This document shows positions 40,605-49,179 of a stretch of DNA of 60,175 nucleotides, one piece after another. Both the position numbers and the translations under genes were made by a program. The notes below the pieces were generated by a model. That model did not search any database. It saw only the letters and a list, made by a program, of their open reading frames with translations, and was not told where the DNA came from. Each line of letters starts with the position of its first letter. Positions within the stretch are counted from its first letter, which is position 1. Source of the stretch: DATCZB01 sp035513215 (GTDB lineage: Bacteria > Pseudomonadota > Gammaproteobacteria > Steroidobacterales > Rariloculaceae); the NCBI GenBank assembly GCA_035513215.1, contig DATKCK010000047.1:1-60175 (forward strand), written 5' to 3'.

Positions 40605-40621
40605 ATGCCTTAGCATATGCC
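40602..40621 (-). promoter_or_regulatory. Putative VapB operator (direct repeats)
   Basis: CATATGCC at 40602-40609 and again at 40614-40621, period 12 bp, each containing the self-complementary CATATG. They overlap the antitoxin start codon (CAT at 40602-40604 on the plus strand). VapB-type proteins bind paired repeats at such positions. Confidence 0.4.
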
Positions 40622-40706
40622 AGAGTGATTCGGCAGGCAAGCAGCAAATCTGCGCCGATTCAATGGATAAGGTGCTGACTCAGTGATCGCGGGACAGCGG
40701 CCTTGA

Positions 40707-41561
40707 TCAGAACAGCTGCGGCGCCACCTCGTGCAGATACCGCTGCCAGACGTCCATCGTGTGTCCGCCGAGCGTGACGCGGAATACGTGCTCGGCGCCG
40801 GCCTCGGTCAGCTGCTCGGAGAATGCCTTGTTGGCGTCGAACAGCCGATCTTCGGTGCCGCAGCCGACCCAGAGCCTATCGAGCTCGTTGATCGCATCGA
40901 CGTTCGCGGCGAGCGTCGCATCCATGTCGATGCCGCCCCAGGCCGGGCTGTTCGCGATCTGCATCGCCGAGCTGAAGCCTGCGACGCTGCTGAAGAGCTC
41001 CGGGTGCCTGAGTCCGATGGCGAATGACTGACCGCCGCCCATCGAGAGGCCCGCGAGCGCGCGATGCTCACGGTCGGCGACGACGCGATAGCGCGACTCG
41101 ACGAGCGGGATGAGGTCGTTGATGAAATCGGCGGCGAATTCCTCCATATCGGTCTTGTAGCCGTCGGGTCCGCGGCGTTCGCTCATGTCACGCCGTGACG
41201 TGTAACCGTGAGGCATGACGACGACGAGCGGCTCGAGCGCGCCGTCGGCGATGAGGTTGTCGAGAATGACGTTGGCCCGGCCGCTCTCGATCCAGCTATT
41301 TTCGTCGCCGCCAGCGCCGTGCAGCAGATAGAGAACCGGATAGTTTTCCGCGCTTTCGTCGTAGCCCGGCGGCAGGTACACGACAGCCTGTCTCTCCTTG
41401 CTCAGGGACTCTGACTGGTACGCGAGCGGTTGGATCTGGCCGTGGGGGACGTCGAGCGTCTCGAGCCAGGCTGGGCCCGTGTCCTGCGCTTTGACGGCCG
41501 CCGACGGGAGGGTAAAAAGAAGGGCGCTGAGGAACAAAGAAGCGAGTGTTCGAGCTTTCAT
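40707..41561 (-). CDS. Secreted alpha/beta-hydrolase esterase (putative esterase family)
   Basis: 284 aa from ATG at 41561 with a signal peptide (RTLASLFLSALLFTLPSAAVKAQ). The fold is that of esterase-D/feruloyl-esterase-like proteins: YPVLYLLHGAGGDENSWIESG, MPHGYTSRR, and the nucleophile elbow GLSMGGGQSF (Ser near residue 171). Asp and His of the triad should lie in the WVGCGTEDRLFDAN and TLGGHTMDVW segments. These enzymes cleave esters such as ferulate esters or siderophores. Adjacent genes do not fix the substrate, but a lignin-type ester would agree with LigM and the VAO-like enzyme. Confidence 0.85.
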   Translation of the reverse strand: MKARTLASLFLSALLFTLPSAAVKAQDTGPAWLETLDVPHGQIQPLAYQSESLSKERQAVVYLPPGYDESAENYPVLYLLHGAGGDENSWIESGRANVILDNLIADGALEPLVVVMPHGYTSRRDMSERRGPDGYKTDMEEFAADFINDLIPLVESRYRVVADREHRALAGLSMGGGQSFAIGLRHPELFSSVAGFSSAMQIANSPAWGGIDMDATLAANVDAINELDRLWVGCGTEDRLFDANKAFSEQLTEAGAEHVFRVTLGGHTMDVWQRYLHEVAPQLF

Positions 41562-41615
41562 TCGGGCTTCCTTCCGGTCGGTCGTGTCTACGGGCTGTTT
41601 TCGGTTTGAGCGCGA

Positions 41616-43241
41616 TTACCTCGCGTCGTTCAATCGCGCCGGCACCTCGAGTCCACGCTCGATCATCAGCTTGGCGATCAGGCTCGCGGTGTCGAGCAAG
41701 GGCGCCGCCTCCGTCGAGACGAAATCCTCCTCGTACTCGCCCATCGCGACGTCGAACGGCAGCGCGCCGGTCGCATCGCGCACGGTCAGATCGGCGCCGT
41801 GCTCGATCAGCAACTCGACGACCGAGTTGTAACCCTTCATCGCGGCGCCGTGCAGCGCCGTGTGGTGCGGCACGGCGTGGGGGCTCGGCACCTGCCGGCC
41901 GCGGATCGAATAGCTCGTGCCCTGCGCGAGCGCGCTGCCGTTCTGGAAGAAGCGGCGGTCTGGCTCGCGGACCATCTGCGCATTGACGTCGGCGCCGGCC
42001 GCGAGCAGGACCTCGATCGTCGCATAGACGTCTTCCTCGGTGCGGTTGCGCCCGCGCGTGACGCGCTGGCCGAACTCGACGCCCGCGGCCGCCATCAGCG
42101 GCGTCACGCCTTCCTTGCTCGGCAGATCGACGAGCGCGCCGTGTTCGAGGAGCAGGTTGACGAACGCCGTATCGCCCGCGCGCGCGGCGCGCAGCAAGGG
42201 CGTCGCGCCCTGCGCGAGGATGCTGTCGCCGCCTCTGTCCTGCGGCACGTTGCGATAGGGCGGGCGGCGCTTGAGCCTGATGTTCGGGTCGGCGCCGGCT
42301 TCGAGCAGGTGCCTCGCGACGTCGAGCGCCGTCAGCTCGTCCATGCTCGGGATCACGACCATGGCGCCGTTGCCCATGACGGGCAGCGTGTGTGTGTCGG
42401 CCGCCATGTAGAGCGGCGTGCGGCCGAACAGATCCCATTTGTCGACGTCGGCGCCGGCTTCGATCATGTAGGCGGCGAAGTCATAATGCAGGTTCAGAAG
42501 CGCCATACTGAGCGGCGTCACGCGCTCGGGATCGTGAACATCGGGGTCGGCGCCGGCCTCGATCAGGGCTCGCGCGCATTCGATGCAGCCCTCGCGCGCG
42601 GCATAGAGCAGTGCCGTGAAGCCACCCTTGTTCATGTCCTTCGGGCGCGGCTCCGTGATGACCTTGCGCGGCCATTGCCGGACAACGCCGCGGGTGTCGA
42701 GCTCGGCGCCGTTGGCGGCGAGGAATCGCACCATCTCGTGGTTGCCGCGGGCCGCGGCCCACATGATCGCCGACTGGCCGCCCCAGTCTTCGCGCGCATT
42801 GATGTCGGCGCCGGCTTCCACCAGCACCTTCGCGGCATCGACATTACCCGTGCGCGCGACGGCCATGATCGGCGTCTCGCCCTCGGGATTCTCGAAGTTC
42901 GGGTCGGCGCCGGCCGCGACGAGCGCGGACAGGATCTGCGCATGCCCGATGATCGCGGCCTCGGTGATCGCGGACGTGCCTAAAGCGTTTTGCGCGGTGA
43001 CGTCGGCGCCGGCTTCGATCAGCGCGTCGACGAGCAGGAAGTCGCCGTAATGGGCTGCGTACATGATGGGCGTCGTGCCCGACGCGTCCTCGACGTTCGG
43101 GTCGGCGCCGTCGGCGAGTCGGGTCAGAACGTCGGCGCTCGAGCCTGCTTCGGCCGCTTCGAGCAGCGTCGGCTCGGCGGCGGTTGCCGTCAGCGCGGAG
43201 ATTGCGATCCCGAAAGCAGCGGCGCAGGCAATCCGCCCCAT
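41616..43241 (-). CDS. Secreted ankyrin-repeat protein
   Basis: 541 aa from ATG at 43241, with GAGGTG upstream; a GTG at 43250 is also possible. The leader GRIACAAAFGIAISALTATAAE is followed by about 11-13 ankyrin repeats (33-residue units such as TPIMYAAHYGDFLLVDALIEAGADV, SAIMWAAARGNHEMVRFLAANGAEL and GCIECARALIEAGADPD). The GADxN signature recurs every 33 residues. Ankyrin arrays bind proteins; a periplasmic location is inferred from the leader. It follows the DUF1552 gene almost directly (11 bp), part of the MBL-DUF1592-DUF1552-ankyrin group. Confidence 0.85.
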   Translation of the reverse strand: MGRIACAAAFGIAISALTATAAEPTLLEAAEAGSSADVLTRLADGADPNVEDASGTTPIMYAAHYGDFLLVDALIEAGADVTAQNALGTSAITEAAIIGHAQILSALVAAGADPNFENPEGETPIMAVARTGNVDAAKVLVEAGADINAREDWGGQSAIMWAAARGNHEMVRFLAANGAELDTRGVVRQWPRKVITEPRPKDMNKGGFTALLYAAREGCIECARALIEAGADPDVHDPERVTPLSMALLNLHYDFAAYMIEAGADVDKWDLFGRTPLYMAADTHTLPVMGNGAMVVIPSMDELTALDVARHLLEAGADPNIRLKRRPPYRNVPQDRGGDSILAQGATPLLRAARAGDTAFVNLLLEHGALVDLPSKEGVTPLMAAAGVEFGQRVTRGRNRTEEDVYATIEVLLAAGADVNAQMVREPDRRFFQNGSALAQGTSYSIRGRQVPSPHAVPHHTALHGAAMKGYNSVVELLIEHGADLTVRDATGALPFDVAMGEYEEDFVSTEAAPLLDTASLIAKLMIERGLEVPARLNDAR

Positions 43242-43251
43242 GGTCCGCACC

Positions 43252-44538
43252 TCAGACCTCGGCGAACGTGCCGTCGCTGTCGCCGATGGCCTCGACCGGA
43301 ATGTCGTTGCGGTCGAACAGCGTGACGAGCAGGTTCGAGAACTTCGAGTCCTGCGGGTAATGCAGGTGCTGGCCGCCCTTGATCCGCCCGTTCGCCTGCC
43401 CGAGGATCGCTGCGGGCAGGGGATCGTTGTCGTGCCGGTCGCTGTTCGACATGTTGCTGCCGAACAGGATCGTCGAATGATCGAGCACGGAGCCGTCGCC
43501 TTCGGGCGTCTCGGCGAGGCGCTTGACGAAGGTGGAGAAGACGTCCGTGTGGTAGGTCTGGATCTGGACCAGCTTTTCCTTCTTGTCGGCCATGTTGCCG
43601 TGGTGCGAAAGCGGGTGGAAAGCCTCGGAGATGCCGAGGTTCGAGTATGTGCGCATGCTCGCTTCGCGATCCATCGAGAACGTCATGATCCGCGTCAGGT
43701 CGGCCTGATAGGCAAGCGCCATCAGGTCGAACATCATCTCGAAATGCGTCGTGATGTCGTTCGGACGCCCGACCGGCGCATCGGGAATGTCGAGATGGCT
43801 CATGTCCTGCTCGGACGCCATCTGCACGCGGCGCTCGATCTCGCGGACCGACTCAAGGTAGTCGTCGACGACGATGCGGTCGGCGAGCCCTAAGCTCGCG
43901 TTCAGTCGGTCGGCCTGGCCCTTGACACGGTCGAGGATGCTGTCCGTCTCGATGAGAATCGCGGAACGTTCCTCCTCGGTATCACCCTGGCCGAACAGCT
44001 TGTAGAAGACCGCGCGCGGATTGCCTTCCTGCGGCAGCGACTGTCTGGGCGTCCGCCATGAGAGCTGCGCGCCCGTCTGCGAGGTCGTGAGCTCGAGCGA
44101 CGGTAGGCGCGTGTCCTGCCCGATGTGGCGGACGGCGAACTGATCGGCCGTAACGCCGGCCTCCTCGCCGATGACGCCGGCGTCCCAGGGCGCGACGCAG
44201 GAGAGCCAGGTGCGCTCAACGTAGCCGTGCGGCTCGGGGCTCTCGCCGGGCGCATTGCGCAGGCCCGAGACGATCGTCATGTGCTGCCGGTAGGGCTCGA
44301 GAGGCTTCAGGATCGGCGACATCTCGTAGTCGGTGCCGCTTTGTTTCGGCGACCATGCATCCATGATTGCGCCGTGCGGGAAGCCGATGAAGGCGAGCCG
44401 CTTCGGCGTCCGGCCGGCCGCCGTCTGGGCCCAGACCGTCGCTGCCGGGTTCATGGCGTCGAGCAGCGGCAGCGCGATGGCGGCGCCTGCGCCCCTGAGC
44501 ACGGTTCTGCGGGATAGATGCTTTTTCGTGATGAACAT
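43252..44538 (-). CDS. DUF1552 protein (Tat leader)
   Basis: 428 aa from ATG at 44538. The leader FITKKHLSRRTVLRGAGAAIALPLLDAMNPA is twin-arginine. The body has GRTPKRLAFIGFPHGAIMDAWSPKQSGTDYEMSPILKPLEPYRQHMTIVSGLRN and the C-terminal LILGSNMSNSDRHDNDPLP-like motif (LFGSNMSNSDRHDNDPLPAAILGQANGRIKGG). DUF1552 genes are regularly paired with DUF1592 cytochromes, as here, but the reaction is unknown. It resembles the sulfatase-like DUF1501 group. A REP-like hairpin lies between it and DUF1592. Confidence 0.9.
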   Translation of the reverse strand: MFITKKHLSRRTVLRGAGAAIALPLLDAMNPAATVWAQTAAGRTPKRLAFIGFPHGAIMDAWSPKQSGTDYEMSPILKPLEPYRQHMTIVSGLRNAPGESPEPHGYVERTWLSCVAPWDAGVIGEEAGVTADQFAVRHIGQDTRLPSLELTTSQTGAQLSWRTPRQSLPQEGNPRAVFYKLFGQGDTEEERSAILIETDSILDRVKGQADRLNASLGLADRIVVDDYLESVREIERRVQMASEQDMSHLDIPDAPVGRPNDITTHFEMMFDLMALAYQADLTRIMTFSMDREASMRTYSNLGISEAFHPLSHHGNMADKKEKLVQIQTYHTDVFSTFVKRLAETPEGDGSVLDHSTILFGSNMSNSDRHDNDPLPAAILGQANGRIKGGQHLHYPQDSKFSNLLVTLFDRNDIPVEAIGDSDGTFAEV

Positions 44539-44574
44539 CGGTGTCCTCCGCTGGACTCCTGATTTTATACCAGT

Positions 44575-44694
44575 TTGGGGTCAGACCCCTTTCAGGTTGG
44601 GTCAGACCCCATTCAGGTTTTCGGCACCAAATCAGGCTGACGCAGCGTCTAACCTGAATGGGGTCTGACCCAACCTGAAAGGGGTCTGACCCAA
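44575..44694. repeat. REP-like repeat cluster 5, long hairpin
   Basis: Left arm 44575-44619 and right arm 44651-44694 are reverse complements with a single one-base difference. Each arm contains two GGGGTC(A/T)GACCCC cores separated by the CAGGTT/AACCTG spacer. The loop is 31 nt. The RNA would form a 44-bp stem in the gap of the DUF1592-DUF1552 operon. Confidence 0.9.
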
Positions 44695-44704
44695 TTAACC
44701 GTAA

Positions 44705-47089
44705 TTATCCGTCGGCCGGCACGCGCTTCAGCCGGAACTGGTCGCTCGCGACGATTCCCTTGACGATCGTCGAGAAACGGTAGCCGTCGTCGGCCGCGGC
44801 GCGGACGACGGCGCGCACCGTCGGCATGTCGTAGTGCTCGAGCGTGTCGCCCGTGGCATAGACCAGCAGGCCCTCGACGAAGGTCTGCACGAACTGTTCG
44901 GGATTGCCGAGCAGCGCCCGGCGCAGGCCGTCGGGGCCTTCGATCTCGGTGCCGTCGGGCAGCACGCCGTGCGAATCGATCTCGGAATGCGCGTAGCGGT
45001 CGCGGTCGCGCCAGACGCCGGTCGCGTCGAAGTTCTCGAGCGCGAAGCCGAGCGGATCCATGACCGAGTGGCACGACGAGCAGACGGGATTCTCGCGGTG
45101 CAGCGTCAAGAGCTCGCGCACCGTCTTCGCCTTGGTCGTGCCGATCTCGTTCTCGTTCAGCGCCTCGACGCCTGCCGGCGGCATTGCGGGTGGCGTTCCC
45201 TGCAGATGCTCGAGAATGAAGGCACCGCGAAGCACGGGTGAGGTCCGGTTCGGATAGGCCGCGGCCATCAGGATCGCGCCCTTGCCGAGCAGGCCGAAGC
45301 GCACCGAGTCGTCGAGCGTCACGCGGCGGAAATGATCGCCCTTGACGGTCGTGATGCCGTACTGCAGCGCCGTGCGCTCGTTGAGATAAGTGTGGTCGGC
45401 ATCGAGCAGGTCGACGACGCTGCGGTCCTCGGCGAAGATGCTGTTCGCAAAGAGCGTCAGCTCCGTCAGGTAATCGTCGCGCGGATCCCCGCGGCCGGAC
45501 GCATACGGAAAGATATCCCGGTCCGGCACGACGTCGATGATGCGCTTCATGTCGAGCCACTGGTGCACGAAATCCTCGGCCAGCGTGAGCGCGCGCGGGT
45601 CCGCGAGCATGCGCTCGAGCTCCACCTCCAGCACTTCGGGTTCGCTTAACGCGCCGTCAATGGCGCGCCCGAGCAGCTCGTCGTCGGGAATCGTGTTCCA
45701 GAGGAAGAAGGACAGGCGCGACGCGAGCTCGATGTCGTCGATGGCGTAGATCTCGCCCGGCGCGAGACCCTCGGGCACGCGCTCGGCGCGATAGAGGAAC
45801 CAGGGACTGGCGAGTATGCCGGTGACGGCCGTACGGATGCCTTCCTCGAAGCCGCCGGCCGTGACGCCGTCGCGGTAGTAGGCGAGCAGCTCGCCGAGAT
45901 CCTGCTCGCCGACCGGGCGGCGATACGCGCGCGTCGCGAGCGTCGTGATGATTTCCTCGGCGCAGAGCGTCGCGTCAGCGCCGTCGTTCGGGTGGCAGAC
46001 GAAGATGCGCTCGCGGCTCGGTGTGTCGGTCAGGCCCGTCGGATTGAAGGGCCCCAGGATCTGGAACGAGTTGACCGAGTACATGCGGTCCTGGCCGCCG
46101 CCCGGGACGAACTCCTGGAGACGGTCGTCCGATTCTGCGAACGTGCGCCGCCTGAACGTGACGCCGACCTTGTGCGGGCCCGCCGTCGTCGCGAAGCGGA
46201 TGTTTTTGAGCCGCGCATTGACGCGGTCGAGCGCGCCGTCCTGGATCTGGTCGTACTGGCGCATGTCCTCCTCGCCGCCGATCGTCGCCTCGTAGACGAT
46301 TTCGTTGTCGATCGTCACGACGAGCGGATTCTCGAACTCCATGCCGTTGCCCCAGATGTGGGTGGCCATGTCGGCGACGTCGATGGCGTACTCGCCGTCG
46401 GACGGGAAGTTGTGCTCGACGAGAATGCCGCCGCGCGTGCCGAGCGGCATGCCGCGGACGTGCGAGCGCTGCGAGCCCGGGCCCGCCTCGAAGGTCCAGC
46501 CGCCAGCGCGCGCATCGGGCCGGCCGACGGCCTCGACGGCGACGGCGCGCGCCGCGATCACGTACTGCTCGACGAAGGAAGGCGAGACCTGGAGCGCATC
46601 GGCGATGTTGTCGTAGCCATCGGCGAGATCGTCGTCCGGCAGCAGCGCCGTGGCATCGATCTCGACGGCGAGCAGGTCGCGGATCGCGTTCTGGTACTCC
46701 TTGCGGTTCAGGCGGTGCAGGACGACCTGATCGGGAATGTGCTCGGTTCCCTGCGCCGCGTCGAGCGAGCTCTCGAGCCAGGCCACGAGATCTCCGACGG
46801 CTTCGTCCTCGGGCTTGGGCTCGCCCGGCGGCGGCATGACGCGGCCGCGAAGCTTGCGCACGGCCTTTTCGTATTGCTCGGCGTGCTCGGCGATGCTCGC
46901 CGCCGCCATCCCCTCGAAGCTGACGTCGGCCGTGTAGTCGGTGTCGTTGTGACAGGCGGTGCAGTAGCGATCGATCGTCGCGATCTGCGCTTCGGGGTCC
47001 GGCGCGCCGCCGCCGCAGGCCGCAAGCACCGCGGCGAGAGCGCCCAGACCCGAAAACGAGACAGTGTTGCGGTTCGGGCGTCGCATCAT
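44705..47089 (-). CDS. DUF1592-type multidomain c-type cytochrome
   Basis: 794 aa from an ATG at 47089; in-frame ATGs at 47107, 47122 and 47134 overlap or nearly overlap the upstream gene and are possible. A lipobox (ALAAVLAAC) suggests a lipoprotein. Domains in order: haem motif CTACH near residue 45; DUF1587 (LNRKEYQNAIRDLLAVEIDATALLPDDDLADGYDNIADAL); DUF1595 and DUF1592; DUF1588 (LGKGAILMAAAYPNRTSPVLRGAFILEHLQGTPPAMPP); C-terminal DUF1585 (YATGDTLEHYDMPTVRAVVRAAADDGYRFSTIVKGIVASD). The family is abundant in planctomycetes and marine gammaproteobacteria; function unknown, likely an electron-transfer or dehydrogenase role. Confidence 0.9.
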   Translation of the reverse strand: MMRRPNRNTVSFSGLGALAAVLAACGGGAPDPEAQIATIDRYCTACHNDTDYTADVSFEGMAAASIAEHAEQYEKAVRKLRGRVMPPPGEPKPEDEAVGDLVAWLESSLDAAQGTEHIPDQVVLHRLNRKEYQNAIRDLLAVEIDATALLPDDDLADGYDNIADALQVSPSFVEQYVIAARAVAVEAVGRPDARAGGWTFEAGPGSQRSHVRGMPLGTRGGILVEHNFPSDGEYAIDVADMATHIWGNGMEFENPLVVTIDNEIVYEATIGGEEDMRQYDQIQDGALDRVNARLKNIRFATTAGPHKVGVTFRRRTFAESDDRLQEFVPGGGQDRMYSVNSFQILGPFNPTGLTDTPSRERIFVCHPNDGADATLCAEEIITTLATRAYRRPVGEQDLGELLAYYRDGVTAGGFEEGIRTAVTGILASPWFLYRAERVPEGLAPGEIYAIDDIELASRLSFFLWNTIPDDELLGRAIDGALSEPEVLEVELERMLADPRALTLAEDFVHQWLDMKRIIDVVPDRDIFPYASGRGDPRDDYLTELTLFANSIFAEDRSVVDLLDADHTYLNERTALQYGITTVKGDHFRRVTLDDSVRFGLLGKGAILMAAAYPNRTSPVLRGAFILEHLQGTPPAMPPAGVEALNENEIGTTKAKTVRELLTLHRENPVCSSCHSVMDPLGFALENFDATGVWRDRDRYAHSEIDSHGVLPDGTEIEGPDGLRRALLGNPEQFVQTFVEGLLVYATGDTLEHYDMPTVRAVVRAAADDGYRFSTIVKGIVASDQFRLKRVPADG

Positions 47090-47126
47090 CTTTATCGTGA
47101 TTGGCATCGTAGAGCGTCGCATCCTG

Positions 47127-48050
47127 TCAGGCATCCGGCGACAGATAGGCCCAGAGGCTCTCGAACGCGCGGCGCACGAAGAGCTCAGGCGGCCCCATCT
47201 CGGCGTCGAACTCGGCCGTCGGATTCGCGGCGATGGCCTCGTCCGGGCCGAAACCGTCGTTCAGCATCGTCGCCAAGCGGTCGTAGATCATATTGTACAT
47301 CTCGAACTGCGCCTCGATCGCGGGCCTTTGGAGCACCGGCCCGCGCCCCGGCACGAGCCGGGTCCCGTCGTTCATCAGACTCAGAATCAGCTCGTAAGTG
47401 CCGACCACCCCGCCGATCCAGCCGCCGGTCCACCAGTCGATGAAGGGCCAGCCGTCGCCCGAGACGGCATCGCCGATTGCAAGCACGTCGTCATCGGGAA
47501 AGTAGACATAGAGATCGCCGTCGGTGTGCGCGGCATGGCGCAGGTACCCGTATTGCACGCCGGACTCGAGCTCGCCCGTGTCGTAGAAGCTCAGGGTCGG
47601 CTGCGCGACCTGCGGCAGCGGGTCGAAACGCTGCGTCTCGTCCCAGGGGTAGACGATGTCGGTCGTGAGCCAGAGCCGCGTGTTTTCCTGCGCGATGATC
47701 GTGGCGCCGGCCTCGCCTAGCGTGAGATTCGAGCCGGTCTGATCGGGATGCCAGTGCGTATTGAACAGCGTGCGAACCGGACCGCCATCGGGCAGTCCGG
47801 CGGCAGCTTCGAGAATACCGGCCGAGGTCGCCGTCGAGCCGCCGTCGACGAGCAGCACGCCATCGCCGCCGGTCCGGGCGACGACGTTGACGCCGGCCGC
47901 CGTCAGCATGTGCAGGGAGCCACCGAGCGCCTGCGTCGCCACGGATCCCTGGGCCAGGGCCGACGAGCGCCGCACCGGGAACGGAAGCGAGGCGAAGGCC
48001 GCCGTGCCGATGCCGGCGCCAAGCACGCGTCTTCGCGAATACCGCCTCAT
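47127..48050 (-). CDS. Tat-exported MBL-fold hydrolase with HxHxDQ motif
   Basis: 307 aa from ATG at 48050 after AAGGGAG. The leader RRYSRRRVLGAGIGTAAFASLPF is twin-arginine. The metal motif reads HWHPDQ (His 99, His 101, Asp 103, Gln 104), with Gln in place of the usual last His; I recall this as regular in one subgroup of this family, so it is probably not decay. GDAVSGDGWPFIDWWTGGWIGG and the late PGRGPVL (GHG expected) are further metal-site segments; the His of GHG is Arg here. Upstream of DUF1592 by a few bases and likely cotranscribed. Substrate unknown. Confidence 0.82.
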   Translation of the reverse strand: MRRYSRRRVLGAGIGTAAFASLPFPVRRSSALAQGSVATQALGGSLHMLTAAGVNVVARTGGDGVLLVDGGSTATSAGILEAAAGLPDGGPVRTLFNTHWHPDQTGSNLTLGEAGATIIAQENTRLWLTTDIVYPWDETQRFDPLPQVAQPTLSFYDTGELESGVQYGYLRHAAHTDGDLYVYFPDDDVLAIGDAVSGDGWPFIDWWTGGWIGGVVGTYELILSLMNDGTRLVPGRGPVLQRPAIEAQFEMYNMIYDRLATMLNDGFGPDEAIAANPTAEFDAEMGPPELFVRRAFESLWAYLSPDA

Positions 48051-48149
48051 GCCACTCCCTTGAACATAATCGGATCGATCGTTCACTCCAATGATGCCAC
48101 GGGACTCAAGGCTCAGCCCCGCGAGTTCGGTGCAGTTTTCTTAAGTGGA

Positions 48150-48320
48150 GTCGGAGTGGAAATGGTGTCAGACCCCATTTGGGTCGAATCGGAGTGGAAA
48201 TGGGAGTGGAAATGGTGTCAGACCCCGTTTGCGGACCCCGTTTGCGGAAACGGTGTCAGACCCCATTTGGGTCACATTAGGTCAGAGCCCTTGGGCTCTG
48301 ACCCCGGGGCTGCCGGACCC
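48150..48320. repeat. REP-like repeat cluster 6, variant GGTGTCAGACCCC units
   Basis: At least three GGTGTCAGACCCC(A/G)TTT units alternate with GGAGTGGAAAT and GCGGACCCCGTTTGCGGAAAC pieces. It ends in a perfect 11-bp hairpin GGTCAGAGCCC / GGGCTCTGACC with a TT loop at 48280-48303. Located in the 349-bp gap between divergent genes. Confidence 0.85.
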
Positions 48321-48399
48321 CGGGCCGCCGATCGAGGTCAACCTGGGATCAGGCGCCGCGTTGTATGCCCCGAGTTTCGGAGAAGCAAGGAGAGCTGAA

Positions 48400-48720
48400 A
48401 TGACGAAGGGAAATCTCGTCGCGGCTTGCGCGCTGGCGCTGACCATCGCGAGCGGCTCGGCGCTGGCCCAGGAAGCCAACGCCGATACTGAGCGCCTCGA
48501 GCGGCCCGACCGCGGCGATCGGATCGAGGAACGCCTCGACCGTCGCGGCGATGTCGTGGATCGCCGCCTCGACCGGGCCGCGCGTCGCGCGCAGGACCAG
48601 GGTCACGACCGCGCCGCGCGTCGCTTCGACCGGGTCGGCGATCGAGTCGATCGCCGCTTCGATCGACGCGGCATCAGAATCGACCGCCGCTTCGATCGGC
48701 GCCAGGGACGGCGCGACTAG
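48400..48720 (+). CDS. Secreted Arg/Asp-rich repeat protein
   Basis: 106 aa from ATG at 48400 after AAGGAGAG. The leader is TKGNLVAACALALTIASGSALA|Q. The mature part is a low-complexity string of DRR/RFD units (RLDRRGDVVDRRLDRAARRAQ, RRFDRVGDRVDRRFDRRGIRIDRRFDRR), about one unit per 7-11 residues, predicted as one charged alpha-helix. No known family beyond similar 'RDRRxDR' exported proteins. Coding status is supported by the ribosome-binding site, leader and intact frame. Confidence 0.65.
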   Translation: MTKGNLVAACALALTIASGSALAQEANADTERLERPDRGDRIEERLDRRGDVVDRRLDRAARRAQDQGHDRAARRFDRVGDRVDRRFDRRGIRIDRRFDRRQGRRD

Positions 48721-48806
48721 ATCTGCGCCTGACACCACCGCGCGCTACGCGCCATAGAGGGCCGGGCCCATCTGCATCGGGGTCCGGCCTTCGTTCCCGG
48801 GCCGGC

Positions 48807-49127
48807 TCAGCCGACAGTCACGGCCGTGCCGCTGACACTTACCATCAGCATCGTTCCGTTCTCGCCGATCGACTCGTAGTCGATGTCGATACCGACGACG
48901 GCATTCGCGCCGAGCTGCATGGCCCCCTGGGAAACCTCCTCGAACGCGACCGTCCGCGCCTTGTCGAGCTCCTTCTCGTAGGCCGCCGAACGGCCGCCGA
49001 CGATGTCGCGGATACCGGCAAAGAAGTCGCGGAATATGTTTGTGCCGAGCACGGCCTCACCGGTGACGATGCCGTGATACTTCTGAATGGTCTTGCCCTC
49101 GATAGCCGGGGTAGTGGAGAGGATCAT
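48807..49127 (-). CDS. YbjQ/UPF0145 family protein
   Basis: 106 aa from ATG at 49127, where the family start (MILSTTPAIEGK) begins; the frame is open upstream. The fold signature is TIQKYHGIVTGEAVLGTNIFRDFFAGIRDIVGGRSAAYEKELDKAR followed by GANAVVGIDIDYESIGENGTMLMVSVSGTAV. Members form pentameric or decameric rings and were once called heavy-metal-binding; their role is not known. No neighbours suggest one. It is cytoplasmic. Confidence 0.92.
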   Translation of the reverse strand: MILSTTPAIEGKTIQKYHGIVTGEAVLGTNIFRDFFAGIRDIVGGRSAAYEKELDKARTVAFEEVSQGAMQLGANAVVGIDIDYESIGENGTMLMVSVSGTAVTVG

Positions 49128-49179
49128 CTTTTTCCTCGTAGGCTTCGGCCACCGTTCATTAAGCAGACCTGCTCGGCGC

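Noticed and set aside
41616..43241. Regular 33-residue DNA periodicity as a possible CRISPR-like or satellite array
   Set aside because: Fully explained by ankyrin repeats in the coding frame; units are divergent at the DNA level.
45992..47443. 483-codon plus-strand frame antisense to DUF1592
   Set aside because: No recognisable domain; the opposite strand has a full family match.
47127..48050. HWHPDQ and PGRGP taken as active-site decay of the MBL enzyme
   Set aside because: I recall HWHP(E/D)Q as the regular form in this MBL subgroup, and the rest of the gene is intact; not reported as a broken enzyme.
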